From assembly GCA_003864495.1 (NCBI GenBank), contig ML133457.1, positions 1,302,001 through 1,366,000 on the forward strand: DNA of 64,000 bases, written 5' to 3'. The notes under the pieces were generated by a model, which saw only the letters and a list, made by a program, of their open reading frames with translations, had not been told where the DNA came from and made no database searches. Position numbers and translations under genes: made by a program. This DNA is from Nemopilema nomurai (lineage: Eukaryota > Cnidaria > Scyphozoa > Rhizostomeae > Rhizostomatidae). Below, piece by piece: positions 12,745 to 39,800 of this stretch (the stretch's first letter is position 1; every line of letters begins with the position of its first letter).

Positions 12745-15700
12745 AAGAACTTATACTACTAAAAACGAAATTTCTAAAGAATTTTTCGATTAGAAGTTTT
12801 TTTATAACTGCAAGCATCAAGAGCTAAAAAGCCCGTTCCATTCATTTGCAGCCAATACTCGCATATATTGTTTGTTATTCGTGTGTCAAGTGCTTTATCG
12901 AGTAGTTTCCGCATATGCTGTCTCGCCCCTCTCTCTAATAAGTGTTAAGGCTTACTGATGTGCAGAGAAAATTAAGGAACTTTTAAGGAACTTTTGGAAA
13001 TAAAATCTGATGACTTGAGGTCTACGAATAAAGAACTGTTGGAACTAGGCCTTGTGGTAGGTTCCTTATAAAAAAGCGTGTAATTTGATGGTAATTAGGA
13101 GTGGGAGTCGCCACGGAAATGCTTGTTGTGTATCCTAAGGTCACCAATATATATAAACATAGCCACTCGTAGTAGACATGCAAGCTAGTGTAACGGAGGC
13201 CAGTTGCAGTAGACAGTTGGTTGCAGTCGTAATAAAAATGGAATGGTCATAAAGAGTTGAATGAAGTGGAGATTTTTCTCTGCGTCTTCTTCTTTTGATC
13301 TCGTCCATCAGTGAACATTTGGATAGGGGCACCGCTAAAAATAGCGGTCCCAACAATGGTAAGCGACAACTTATCCTTAATCCTTTTATAAACAGGCGGA
13401 CTTCCAAAGCCCTTCTTCTATTGAATTTATTGCAGTGATATGAATGCATTATTACAAAATACCATTCCCTTGTTTTTCTCTGTTTTTCTCTTATTACAAA
13501 TGACAAAGCTATGGAATGAAGAGTTGTGGTTCTAATGAAATGCAGATACATCTGCCTAGTGTTAGGCACGGGGAAACACGAACTTGGTGCAGTTAATCGC
13601 TAAATAGCAATCCCGGGAGCACAGCGTTTTAACAGGGTAGGGGTAGGGTAAAAACTAGTAAAAACGCGGGTAGGGGCGGCCACATTCGCCGTCCCAACAG
13701 CAAAATTGTTGGCAAGATGCAAATCTGTTGAAAATTGATGGGTAAACTTTCGCCATTGTTTTCTTTTTGTCATTCCCTCATTTCCAGCTATTCCGCCTAG
13801 TTTTGGGTTTGTACTAATCTCTTCAATTTAAGTGGATTTAGTCATCCCCATTTAACCATCTATTTGTCCTTTTCAACCTCAAAATTCATGTCCTTCTTAT
13901 CTTCATCTCAGCACGGATCTGTCACTTTCTCTTTTGCCCTTCAGATCCACTTGAGTGACTTTTACTGTCCAGCTTCTCGCGTGGTTGCAGAGATATCTGC
14001 ACAGTACAATAAGAGTTATTCGAATGATGTTACGACGAGGATGTAAATACGTATTTGTAGAGTGTCCCAAAATAAGCTCTGTGTACTATATTAGTGCATA
14101 CTGTGCATTGCTATAGCGCCCAAGTGCTTGTAGATGGTCTAATACCCCCCTTTTCTAATTTTGTTATGAGGCAGTTCCTCTACGTTAAACTGAATTCAAA
14201 TGTCCAACCTACATCCTCACGGTTCTTACGTTAAAAGATAAAAGCAGCTAGTGAAAGACGTAAAACTCAACTGTAGTTGATTGGTCTCAGATTATCCATT
14301 AATTGGCTTTGTGCAGTGGTGTTTAGAGAAACATCAACATTAGATCTGTCAAATTGGCCTTGATAATTGTGTGTTAAAGGATGCCTTAAAACAAAGACCT
14401 TAGTGGCATAACTATTTGCAAAAAATTATACTACGGGTAGAAAAGTCTATAACAAATGAAAGTGCAAGCCAATTTGGAAAGTGCTTCCATTACCCTTTGC
14501 ATACGTAGGTAGAGATTATGTGGGTGAAGTGGGTGAGAGCATTTATCCAGAAAACAAAGCTACAAAATCTACTGCATTGGACCCCTGCGGTGCAAACGAG
14601 TGCAGAGTGCGTGCTCAGAAATAAATCATTCCCATTCCTAACGTCATTAAATAACGGCTTTGATATATTGCAAATCGCCATGGCTACGGTGTGCGACCAT
14701 AGGGTCCAAAGGTCAGTTTGCTACCCAGACGTTATGGCGGACGTTACCCGGGAATGGTTTATGCGATTGTAGACATATTCGCATAGTTACGTCATAGCGA
14801 ATCACGTATGGGTACTTTTATGCGGTGTCAGGAGTGGGATAAACAATTCAAAAGTCAGTTTGCTGGCGTAAGTAGAAAGAAGGGCGCAAAAAGTCAGCAA
14901 GATGGCCACCAAGCCATCTGATCAAATATTTTACTGTGGGCTAGTCTACAGTTTATACAAATGCAATATCGATTTCAAGGTTTCGAAATAACAGTGCTAG
15001 TTATTGTGTTCAGAATCTTATGCCACGTTGGGGGAACAGTGAAGTACAAATTAATCATTTATTGGCAATTGTACAACATCAAGTCTTTTCGTTAGTTGAA
15101 TGCCTTTCTAATGCAAGGCTACTTCCTAAGAAAGATTACTACTCCATAGAGCACCACAAGAGATTCCTTTGAGCTTTTCTAGTTAGCAAAACGTGCAGAG
15201 CAAGAGAGCCGTTTTGTATGGAAAATAAATAACAAAAGTGGTAGAATCTCCTGATTAAGTTGATGGTTAAAACAACAAGGTTCACACATCGACATGAAGA
15301 ACACAGATGTTAACTAATCTAGGAAAAAAACTATTGAGAGAAAAATTTACCTTCTTTTGGGTAAGGACGAGAAACATTCACATTATTAGTGTTAGCTAGA
15401 TGTTGCAAGTGGAAGCGCCTAGACGACAATAACACGATAAAATGAATAAAGGGAAATCGTCTCTTGTGCAATGTGGCAAAGCAAACGTCGTGGTTAATGC
15501 AACGTAACAAGGTGAATGCTGTCTCTTGTGCAATGTGACAAAACATACGTCACCAATCGGCTCTACAGGTCGCCAGTATTGGCCCTCGGTGAGTACTTCA
15601 ATGTTCTAGTCTTGGTGGTGGGAGATAGTGCTACTACCTTACCACGAACTATTATGGTCTCCCTACAGTTGAAAATGCCATCAGTAAGTTCTTGTCTCTC

Positions 15701-17190
15701 CTAATATGAATCCATAAATCTGCTTTGTCACAATTGACACCATTACCCAGAAGGATCTTAGCCAATCAAGGTCGAAGAAAGTTTCTTCGCAGTGAGAGGG
15801 GGGCACAAGTTGGGTTTAGATTAATATGATGGTTAATGGCCAAAAGTTTCTCTTCTTGGTAGACACTAGACCATAAAAATTCTTCCTTGTGGAATACAAA
15901 AATGCCAAGGTTACGCGGTATCCCATTAAAAATCACGTGATTTAGCACGCCGTCTAATTTGCTAAGCGAGCACCACGCCATTTGACCCTCAAGCGGTCTA
16001 TCATGAGCAGAGCTTGGATAAACTTGTGAAAGATTCAAAACATTGGTTTGATACGCGAAAGTTTCATGTCTATTGGCCGAAATCCTGTTCCACCGCACCC
16101 TTTCGCTACAAAATGCTAGGAGCACACGGCTAAGCCAAATAGCACGCGTGGAAGCATTGAAGACTTTTGTCACAAAATATAAAGCTAAGGCTGATATTTT
16201 GAGTAAAATAAAGGCTTTTGCCGTTTCTGCGAGAGGCCTCTTAATGGCCTCTCTTTGATCTTTAATCTGCAAAAGTCGCACTTTGTGCTTATTCTTGAAT
16301 ATCGATATTGATTTACTGAAAATTATCTGTGAGAAAAATAGCAAAATTAATACCACGAGATAAGATAGAGAGAGAGAGAGGTCAATGAAACAGTTGCATT
16401 CAGTCCATTTAATTAGATGGCTTAAATGCATACCACACCAAGGCCCAACAGGTATTAATCAAAGCAAACAACATGCCCCTAATACAAGGGCAAACATTAC
16501 TTAACGACGCACGCTTGGAAAAAGAAATATAATGCTGGCCGCTTTCCCAAAAAAGGCTATGGGGATGCATATGGGACGGGCAAAAAGACGATCAGATGCT
16601 TTCATAGCATCTCTTGTGATTACTCTTTTATAAAACATAACATTACCAAGACCCTTGTTCCAGCCAAGAGTGAAGTAACAGTCAATTGGAATTTGAAGGC
16701 GAAGACCTAAGGCAATATCTGAAGATACTATCAGATTATAAGGTGTTGTCACCGGATTCTTGAACTGAATATCTGGAAATGTTCAACAGGGTAGCCATAG
16801 GGCCGGCGGAAGAGATATGTCTTTGCGATGCTTGTACAAGGGAATGGTCCATAGGGTCAAACTTACATGGTCAAATTGATCCTATTTCAATCAACGCGGC
16901 AAAGGAACGTAAACCTTGAGATAATACAGAAACGGATAGCGAACCAGCGTGTCCAACCATAACGTTAAAGCTTGATTAAATGAAACAAGAAAAACATAAT
17001 CAACGCGTATAAATTACTGAATATTGGTTGGTTTGCATGTTACTAAAATCTAGGAAGAGGCGAGGCAGTGATTCGCTTGACCGCAATGACGGTACGCTGG
17101 CAAAAGGGGCCTAAGGGACTGGGGGAGAGTTAACTGCCAATACGCGACATATTTGAAAACAAATGTCACTGGATTGCTGGATGTTAAAAC
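12745..17190 (+). repeat. 4.45-kb tandem unit 3 of 3
   Basis: Third copy, about 4446 bp. It again begins with the truncated MITE (12745-13082) and ends exactly where units 1 and 2 end, but there it joins the minisatellite instead of another unit. It matches unit 1 almost perfectly in the first third. Single-base losses near 13104, 15796 and 16360 distinguish it. The last two change both ends of the 209-codon minus frame seen in units 1 and 2, giving a 221-codon variant. This argues against strong coding constraint. Confidence 0.95.
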
Positions 17191-17201
17191 AAGGGTTCCG
17201 C

Positions 17202-17680
17202 AGAATCCAAGCAGGCGAGGAATCCACAGAATCCAAGCAGGCGAGGAATCCACAGAATCCAAGCAGCCGATTGGCAATCCACAGAATCCAAGCAGGCGAG
17301 GAATCCACATAATCCAAGCAGGCGAGGAATCCACAGAATCCAAGCAGGCGAGGAATCCACAGAATCCAAGCAGCCGATTGGCAATCCACAGAATCCAAGC
17401 AGGCGAGGAATCCACATAATCCAAGCAGGCGAGGAATCCACAGAATCCAAGCAGGCGAGGAATCCACAGAATCCAAGCAGGCGAGGAATCCACATAATCC
17501 AAGCAGGCGAGGAATCCACAGAATCCAAGCAGGCGAGGAATCCACAGAATCCAAGCAGCGATTGGCAATCCACAGAATCCAAGCAGGCGAGGAATCCACA
17601 TAATCCAAGCAGGCGAGGAATCCACAGAATCCAAGCAGGCGAGGAATCCACAGAATCCAAGCAGCCGATTGGCAATCCAC
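17202..17680 (+). repeat. 26-bp minisatellite, 18 units
   Basis: Eighteen contiguous units. Fourteen are 26 bp, built on AGAATCCAAGCAGGCGAGG followed by AATCCAC. Three are 29 bp and one is 28 bp, carrying CCGATTGGC (or CGATTGGC) in place of GGCGAGG. Their lengths sum exactly to 479 bp. A further variant changes the opening AGAAT to ATAAT. The order of variants is not random: the long variant and the ATAAT variant recur at near-regular spacing, implying higher-order duplication. No minus frame meets a stop inside the repeat, which creates three overlapping long open frames of 166-218 codons. These are artefacts of composition. Confidence 0.97.
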
Positions 17681-18501
17681 ACAAGCTTCGCCTCTTGCCC
17701 GTACAAAGATCAATAGCGTTAGTGACTCAAATTGATACTTTGACGCGTAGATCATTCTAATAAAATCAGTTACAATTCTAGTATCAGGCTAGAAGAATTA
17801 AAATTAAATATTGGACGTAACTCTTGAGGTCCAGTTCCATCTTCAATCAGACAAGTCTTTCATTTTTAATAAAGCGAAATCGTATTATGCCAGCCAATAT
17901 GTTCAACAGCAACAACAAGTAGCTACGTATTATGATATACTACAAAATCACCTAATGCGGGGAGGGGGTGTCTGAGGGGGAAGTTTTACATACCAAAATG
18001 GCAACTATTAGACATTGGAAAATGACTCGACGATAATTTAGGCCTTAAGGTTGGGTCGGGAGACATCCTTAAATATTAATAAACAAATGGTATCATCATT
18101 GTAATGCCTTGAGCTGTAATCTTGAAGAGACGTGGTAAATTCCGTTTTCGTCGTAAACTTTTGCAACTAGCTTTGGGGACATTTGATTCAATCACAATCA
18201 CAATCACCCCCACCCCCCCCCCCAAGGAAGAGGCCGTTGATGTGCCATATAATTGCCTCGTAATCATGCCCTCTCAGTTTAGGCGACACTGACGTGATAC
18301 CAGTTGCTGTTCGAGACCAATCAGGAGAACGCAAATATCCACCTAGCAACAACAACAGCAACACCAAAAATGCCTATGAAAGTTTGGCTGGCAAGCTTTG
18401 ATATTTAAGTACGTCATATATGGGGTACATAGCCTTTCGAGTCGCACTGAAATTGTGGTAGCAGCGATAAATGGATAGTCTAACATACACATTTGAGATA
18501 A
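17681..18501. other. Spacer between minisatellite and HIPK 3' end
   Basis: About 820 bases with no supported gene. It contains a short CAATCA run followed by a C-rich tract near 18195-18225. The HIPK transcript probably ends at its right-hand border. Confidence 0.5.
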
Positions 18502-18507
18502 TTTATT
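18502..18507 (-). terminator. Candidate HIPK polyadenylation signal
   Basis: Minus-strand AATAAA, the first such hexamer I find downstream of the HIPK stop codon. It would give a 3' untranslated region of roughly 1 kb (about 18485-19480). Assigned by motif and position only. Confidence 0.45.
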
Positions 18508-19480
18508 ATCGGTCAACGCTAACTATTATACAATATTTACAATTGGTAAGAGTTTTACAATCACTCTTGTCAACATTACTGCCTGCAACAACAGATTAAC
18601 AATTAGAAACCTATTAACTCTAACAAACTAAGCAATCGAACACTAACTGCGAAGATAATGAATAATATCCTTAAACGGCACGAAACGTGCATAAAAGCTA
18701 AATTGTGCAGCATCAGTCTCAGAACCTCATTAGCCGCTGTGAAGGGAGCCGCTGCGAAGCGTGCCTCTGCAAATCATAACACGTGTGTGGCGTGATTCAA
18801 ATTCATTGTCGAATGAGACGAAAGTTACAAGTGGCGATGTACAATGACCTACTGAGAAGGGAAGTTGCCACGCTGGAAAAGTGATCAACTTGAACAAGCC
18901 CACTGTATTTGAACGCCACTCGCCTCTTACGTTATCGCCTCTATAGGCACCATCTCACTTTATCAGTTCTTAAATTTAGGTAATGGCGTTGATATCGCAT
19001 TGACTCTCTACTGTGCAGCGAATTGCAATAAATTAGAGAGGAGAAGTTCGTGTAAGACTGACGCTGGTAATGATACAAGAACAAATCACGGCGTAAACTA
19101 TCTAAGGACAGCAACTAAAACTTGCCAAAAGAACATTTCAAACACTTTAAAAACAAAGACACATCAGTGATAAATTATTTTAAATTATGCCATAATCTGC
19201 TTTTACAAATTTTAAGATCGTAATACTATAAATGTTAAGACTGAAATTTAACACTCATAACTTCAGAACAATATCAAACAGTAAACACTTAGATGCTTCA
19301 AAGTCCTGTTACCGCGTTGGCAACAATATCATAACGATAAATTAAAAATGTTTTTTTAAAATAGAGTAGGATAAAATATAGAACAAAAATTTCACTAGAT
19401 GATGGTGCAAACTATTAAACTAATGACCTGGATGTAGTGTCAACTAACAGTAAAATATAAGCAATTTCAACCATACCATA

Positions 19481-33093
<13,613 letters not shown>

Positions 33094-33962
33094 TTATGCC
33101 TTGCAACTTGTTGTTTCCGACACTGCCAAGGTACGATCGCTTACTCGAAAGCTACCAAAGACACGCATCATCACTGTTACACAATCCAAAAAATATAGTT
33201 CTCTCCATCAAAACAAAGTTTTTCTATCTAAACAAAATAGCGTCCTGCGTGAGAAAACAACAATAATTAACCCTAGCTCGGATCAAGATGCCATTCATCT
33301 CATGGATACTAAACAAGATGAGAACTGGACAAGCCTTTGAGCGTTCGAGTGATTTCTGCTGATATAAAACTAAGCTTTTCCTATTGGATCGAAAAAGTTC
33401 GACATTGGGTTGATGTTTTAAGATGAAATGCGCTGGTGGCAAATGCTAACAGGTTCCTGCCTTGTAGTTCATATCATTCGTCCATGTTGTGTTCGAGCAG
33501 TTACAAATTTCAGCGTCGATTGGCGAGTGAGTAAAATACCAGATCCACGAAAAATAACGCTTCTTCTTGTATTAATTCTTGCATTAAACAGTTTATTTGT
33601 TATCCATTATAAACTGGAGTGTTTATTCAGCTCCTTTGACTTTCGTTTCCATTTTCTCGTCGCCTTGAAATGCAAGACCTGTCTTCTCTCACAAGCAAAT
33701 TCACCAGGTTGAGGTCACAAAAATCCTGCCACCGTGAGATGCTTCCATCCAGCGAAGGCCTAGCATCGGGTCAAGCACCAGGAATTTGTTGCCTGCACCT
33801 AAATCTAGAAATTGATTCCTTCCTTCGTCATTAACTGTCCTACGATTGCAAAACAACGCTTCCTTTTCCTCTCAGCGTACTTTCACAACGTGTTTCTCCT
33901 TCTTTCTCTTCGATCAGTCTGCGTCCGCTCGCCCTTGTTGGAGATCTGGGAACAATAAAATC

Positions 33963-33970
33963 TGACGTCA
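33963..33970. promoter_or_regulatory. CRE-like palindrome upstream of HIPK
   Basis: A perfect TGACGTCA octamer about 880 bp upstream of the HIPK start codon. It is the classic CREB/ATF site, but other copies occur without a nearby gene (37056-37063, 38277-38284), so chance is likely. I saw no convincing TATA element. Confidence 0.2.
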
Positions 33971-36528
33971 CTACTCGACATTCACAAGCACAACAAAATG
34001 CTCCTCCGTCGCTTCAACTTGCAACAACAATGCCACCCAAAACTTTGTGAAAACTGAAATTGTTTGGAGGAGGACATAGAAAAAGCTTTTATAACGGTTA
34101 GAACATAATGCTTCTATGTTAAGAGTTCTGGCAAGATATGAAGTAAGAGCCTTGAAGAAAATCTTTCATCATCACCTGACCGTGGTTGAGGGTTTATAAA
34201 ATCATGAAACATGAAGTTTTTCATTTACCTTACCCCACTTTCGGATAAGTTTTTAGATAAAATTTAAAAAATGAAATTTTCATAATGGAATCGCTCCATC
34301 AGACTCATTCTACTTGCGAATACGTTTATAAGCGCCCATTGAAGTAAAATATAGGCAAAATAGTAAAAGCACAGGCTTTAAGAAAAGGGATCCTTTTTGC
34401 AGTAATGGAAAGGGCCTAGCGGCCATTCTGCCACAGCTCATTGGCTACAACTTTGTCTTACATGGACCCCATTATCTTGCTTTTACTTAAAGTTATTTGT
34501 TAGGTAATAGAATACTTAAAGTTAAATGGAAGATATTCCAGTATTTCTAGGCCAGATTAAAAGGGCCGAATCAGCGAGAGCCTTAAAAAAGTTATAAGCA
34601 CAGGGATTTTTGCTGTTTTTGCTAATCTTTCTTCCTAAGTATTATCATAGAAAGCAAGATGGACACATTCACCGACATCTATGCCATCCTTATACACTAT
34701 TTAAAAGTATTGTGTGGATGAAAAGTGGGCAGGCATGTGCTCTTTGGGATCAGCTATTTTCATCAGCGTAATTACCCCCTTATTGCAAGAATTCTGAAAA
34801 TCTAAAACAAAACTAATGTTTCAAATTTAGGATCATTTTGGGAGCAATTAATCAATTTTTTCTAATCATGAAAAGTTCTATAAAACAAAGAACAAACTGT
34901 TTTAGACAAATCAAGTCTAAAGCACTTAAAAGCCCTTTTGGACATGCGCAGCAATTGAAGTTTGTTCTTGGTCGAAATAAGAGAGTCTGTTAGCTGCCAG
35001 TAGCCAGAATTCGCTCTTCAGATAGTTATAAAAGCAAGCACTTTGAAAAAAGCCTGACTTAGAAGCCTTGAAAGCACATAAGTCGACAGACATCGTTAAA
35101 AATGCATTGGTAGCAAGAATGGCTTCTTTTGGAAACTTGCCAGCTGTTGAAACGAAAACAGTGATATCAGTTCTTTTAAATAAGTTTATTTGCAAATCTT
35201 CCACCAAAATTTATCCATCTCCGCTTATGCCCACAGTATGTGCAAACAGTCTGTTTCAGCAAAAAGTCAATTTCTTCAATTTAATCTCCTGATAAATTCA
35301 TACAAGAACTTTTGCTGTGATAGGAGGTTGTTTTTGCCTCAAATGTGTCTAGCTGATAGAATTGTGTGTAAAGGTTTTGAGGTGGTGAAATGATTGGAAA
35401 GTAAATAATTTTTTTTAATTGAATTCATTTATGTCAAGATAAAAAGACGTTTAATTAAACTTAAGAGATTAGGACTTTCAACACTTGACTTTTTTTGAGG
35501 CAACTTTTCGAATCGTTGAGCAAAATGTCTCTTGCTATGTCTTCATTTAGTTCATATTGTGTTTTTCAATAGTTTCTTTTTGTTATCAAGACAAAACAAT
35601 TATCTACTTTCTGTTAACCCTAGAAAAGTTTTAATCACCTCAAAATCAATCATAAATTTAGCATCCTTTGAAGTAGGTTTACTCTTGCGAGCTCGCCAAT
35701 TAGAAGAAATGGTAAATTTTTTTGCTATTTGCATAAAAAGATGCTGCTCCGTTTTGGTGACAATATTAATGAAGAGTGTCGCGAGGCCAAAAGACTTCTA
35801 TTTTTCAATGACAATGATCCCCTGTGGTTCCCAGTGCCCTTGTTTTCATCACATCGACTTTTGCAAATGTTGAAACTATAGTAGCTATAGAAACAAGTAC
35901 TTTTACTTTCATTTTTGCTTTTGTGAAATCTAGCTTTCACAAGAGATTAGTTGGGTAGGCAAAACGAGGACGTACAAGAATGTTACACTACAAGAACAAA
36001 AGGGATAAAGGTTTTAGAGGGTGTTAACGCCTCTTTGGTATTTTTCTTTCTTCCGCCTCTCATCTCGCAAACTGGAGGACTGTTTGACATCGGACTAGAA
36101 ATTCACTCTATAAAAATACACTTTCAACAGAAAATATCGTGGTGACTTTGTTTTAATTTAGATTAATTCGTCGGTGAATATTGCTCTATAAATTCATCCT
36201 TTCAATCATAAGCTCTTACCTAAGTCTAGTGTTTCAAGTCCAAAATCTTTCAACTTTAATGTTGTTGTCTAGCCACATTCTTCGCTCGAAAAAAGAGAAG
36301 AGAGACCCTTCACTTTTTAGACCTCTAACTTGCCTAGCAAATTGTAATGTCCACTATTTACATCGAGGTCCGGTTACAGGCAGTTTTACTCTACATGGTC
36401 CACCGAGCCGGACTCCAACCAACAACCTTTATTCTATGCTATTGATAAAGATATGGATATGGACATGAATATGGATAGCTATAGAATACTATTCAAAAAC
36501 GTTGGGAGCAATGTAAGATAGTCATCTA

Positions 36529-36833
36529 GCAGAGGCGGATATAGAGCAAATTTGGAGGAGGGGCAGTTGGTAATGGGGGGGGGGGGACTGTAAAATTCTC
36601 AAAAATTGGTGACAAGAGTACGCTGTATGCAACAATTTCAAATACATTTTCGCAATAAAAAACATAACTTTGATATAATCCTTGAAGCAAATCAACCTAA
36701 CCGTCTCAGAAACGTTTTCATCTGATTCTCATTCTTCAAAAGGAGCACAGAACTTCCAGAAAAGGGGCGCCAGACTTGCTTCAACTTGTTGTGGGGGAAC
36801 TGCCCCTAGTTGCCCCCCTTAAATCCACCACTA
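36529..36833. repeat. G-rich transposon-like fragment
   Basis: Begins GCGGATATAGAG, holds a run of G near 36580, and later reads GGGGGAACTGCCCCTAG and ends at AAATCCACCACTATT. The two ends are weakly inverted (GGCGGAT against GGTGGAT). This style is common for dispersed non-coding repeats in invertebrates, but I have no second copy in the window to confirm it. Confidence 0.3.
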
Positions 36834-39800
36834 TTCTCTAGCCCCTTTCTGAAAGTAAAAGCCATCTACTAACCAGGCACTTGACATGTTGTTGTTCTGT
36901 TTATTTATAAATTTAGACATCTTGATACATAGTGGGTAACCATGGCAGTTTCTTAATAAATTAACAGAGCTATCATCTTTATGCACCAAGTATGTCGATA
37001 ACCAATGGGACACACAGAGGAAAAAGGAAGTGGCTGTGTATGAAAGAAAATGATCTGACGTCACTCGAATTCAACATCATCTTCACTCCTCGTAGAAAGT
37101 GCAGTGCTTATTTTGATTCAAACAATCTCGTACTGTCATATACAGAATATTGTTGCTGTTTCACAATGCATGCGACGCAAAACATCTAACAGATATTTAC
37201 ATCAATACAAACCACAGCACCAAGAACGCATAGTGTTTTGCAGACATGGGATTTCGAGATTATCAGCAAGAAGAGAACATTCACGCTAGCTTACGAAGCC
37301 GGACAATTGACACGGCTAATCCTCTGCTGGACTGTTACAGCTTCAAAACAAGATTGATGTCTGCTCTCAGATCATGTTTAGGACTGAGCAATGTCGCATT
37401 TGGTTTACATTGCAAATCGATCCGCTCCTCTTGGACAACTTATCGCACGAAGTTAGTGCTTCTTGAAACCGTATTACGAAAAGCAACAGCAACAACTAAT
37501 CATAGACTATCTAAGCATGAGTAATGTTTAACGAGTGCCATTCTCGTCTTCTTCACAGTTGATTTTTGTCGTTGAGGTTTACGTGGGAGGGGGGGTGTAA
37601 AGGTGGGTTTCGTCAAGACATTCATCCCCCCTCCCTTAACGATTCTCCAGCATCTAACTTTTCCTATATGCACCCAAGCTGTCGGATCGCTTATGAAGTG
37701 ATCTATTCGATAAAAAAAGAAACTGAAATGAAAAACTGATGAAGAGAACTACATATTAACTATGCACGTTGAGCTAGGAAAAGAGAATAGAAGCTACCAA
37801 TCTACCTCTGTTAAGCTACCAATGGAAGGCTCTAGCAAGTCCTTGATTCACCATGCAGTATAGTCATCTCGCATTTAATTAACAGGGTGAAGATTTCGCA
37901 ATAAGCATTTACCTTAAGGTTCTGGCGATCTCAAGGTAAAGTGAAAATCTGCACTTTAAATCACTTATGGGCCATCTAAGGCGAAACTCATATTTGACTC
38001 ACAATACAGCCTAACTATAGTGCGCAAAAATAACACTCTGTTGAATTACCAAAATAATTCTTCTTCACTGGTCATGCTGAGTTGGAGCGTATTTTTATTT
38101 TGAATTTACTTATTTCTTCTTCCTGTGTGATCAAGAGCTTTAGTTTCTTTTTGTCCTTTAAAGAATAATAAACAAAACGCACGGCTATCATAGATGTGTC
38201 TCGCTTGAAGGTTGCATAGCCCAAAAAGGCCATATATAAATCCATCCCTCGCTAGAGATCGGCACTAGATCGTTCATGACGTCATACATCTTTGAAAAAT
38301 GAGAATTAGGTGGATAAGATGGAAGTTGCGCGTGTTACGAAAACGGGGTCTGGGTTGAAGGGCCGGTATGAAACCACAGACATAATGATTATTAACACAT
38401 TTTAGATCCAGCAGGAACCAGCAATAGAAAGTTCAAAGATTCTAAGGCGGTTATTCGCCAATGATTGACAAACCTATAGTAGTAGTACTTTCAAGTTCAT
38501 AATTATAGGGTGGTGGGGGTAAACTCAATTTTTCAGAAAATCCACATACCAGTTTCCATTTATTTATCATTCCATTTATATTAACACCCTCCCCCTCGAA
38601 TATTCATTTCATGCAAAAAGTCATCCTCTTCATAAAAAGCATTTACCTGTCATTGGAAACAAATTCGCTATCTTCTATTCATGCTTTCTAGAAATATAGA
38701 AGTTAATATAGCAAATATTCGAGACTGCACATTCTAAACTGTGTTCGAAAACGAATTTGAAACACTTGGAATCGTGTTGGAAACGAATATGTAAGTGGTT
38801 TGTTGAATTCAAATTTTAAGCCCCTCCCCAAACTATAGCTAAACCCCCCCCTCAATTTGAATATATTTTCCGAAAATGTAAGCATTAAATCTACTATTTG
38901 ATGGCCCCATTTTTTATTTTCAAGAAAATACCACCATGCCTCTCCTTATACAGTTAGGAACTAGCTACTTATTCTGTCGACAAACCTTACTGCACCTGCG
39001 GAGGAGAAACTAGGCTCATCCTTGAAGAGTTGAATTGTCAAAGCATCTAATGTCAAAGAGGCATGATATTTCATCTAGAGCGTAAACAATAGCTTTCATA
39101 TATACTTAGCGAAAAAAATAATTTCAACTTTCCAGAACTGCATTTTGAAGAAAAACACGTAAATGACTTCAATACGACGATAGAACCATGGATAATTTTC
39201 GTGTACTTGGCTATGATGTACGCTTTTGGAGCCCTAGTTATCGGGACGTGAATTTTAAAATAAAACTTCTATATCTTAAGACTATTTTAAGACAGGATAG
39301 TTATGGGCCAATATTTGCGAATACTGACGCTATATGCCTAGCAAATAATAATATTATAAGTTTGACTAGCAAATAATAATATTTGTTTTTGGCAGTTTGC
39401 ATGTTTCCTTGCTTGTGAAAATAGTGTTTTGAAAAGCTGCATTCTTATTTCTGCACAATCAGTTTTCGCATACTTAAAGTACCCTTCGCCCGACACTCCT
39501 CAGAGTATGCAAAGGTCAGAAAATGACCAAAAGCTGACAATATATAGCTAGTTGCGGATCGAAAACACTAGGGGATGATGAGAAGAGCGTATAAATGGTT
39601 ATAATTGACCAATCAACGTTACTTAACTCAACTTTAAAAGAGGCCAAGAGAAAAGACTCTTTCTGTCTATAAAGATTGGGATATATACATCATACATACA
39701 CATAATATAAAATACATCCCAGGACCTAAAAGGACAAGATCATTCTGCAGCAATAGATTGGGCAACTTTTGGAACAATTGAAAGTTCGTAAGCATTCGTC

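Noticed and set aside
3853..17190. Ribosomal DNA, histone or snRNA gene cluster as the identity of the 4.45-kb array
   Set aside because: No rRNA-like conserved blocks, histone coding sequence or snRNA motifs were found in the unit on either strand.
17202..17680. CRISPR-like array of short repeats
   Set aside because: The units are contiguous with no unique spacers, and the genome is eukaryotic.
17050..17755. Three overlapping minus-strand open frames of 166-218 codons
   Set aside because: They are produced by a stop-free 26-bp minisatellite read in all frames; there is no start context, splice structure or domain.
37056..38284. Perfect TGACGTCA octamers as promoter elements
   Set aside because: They occur far from any supported gene; with several copies in 64 kb they are compatible with chance.
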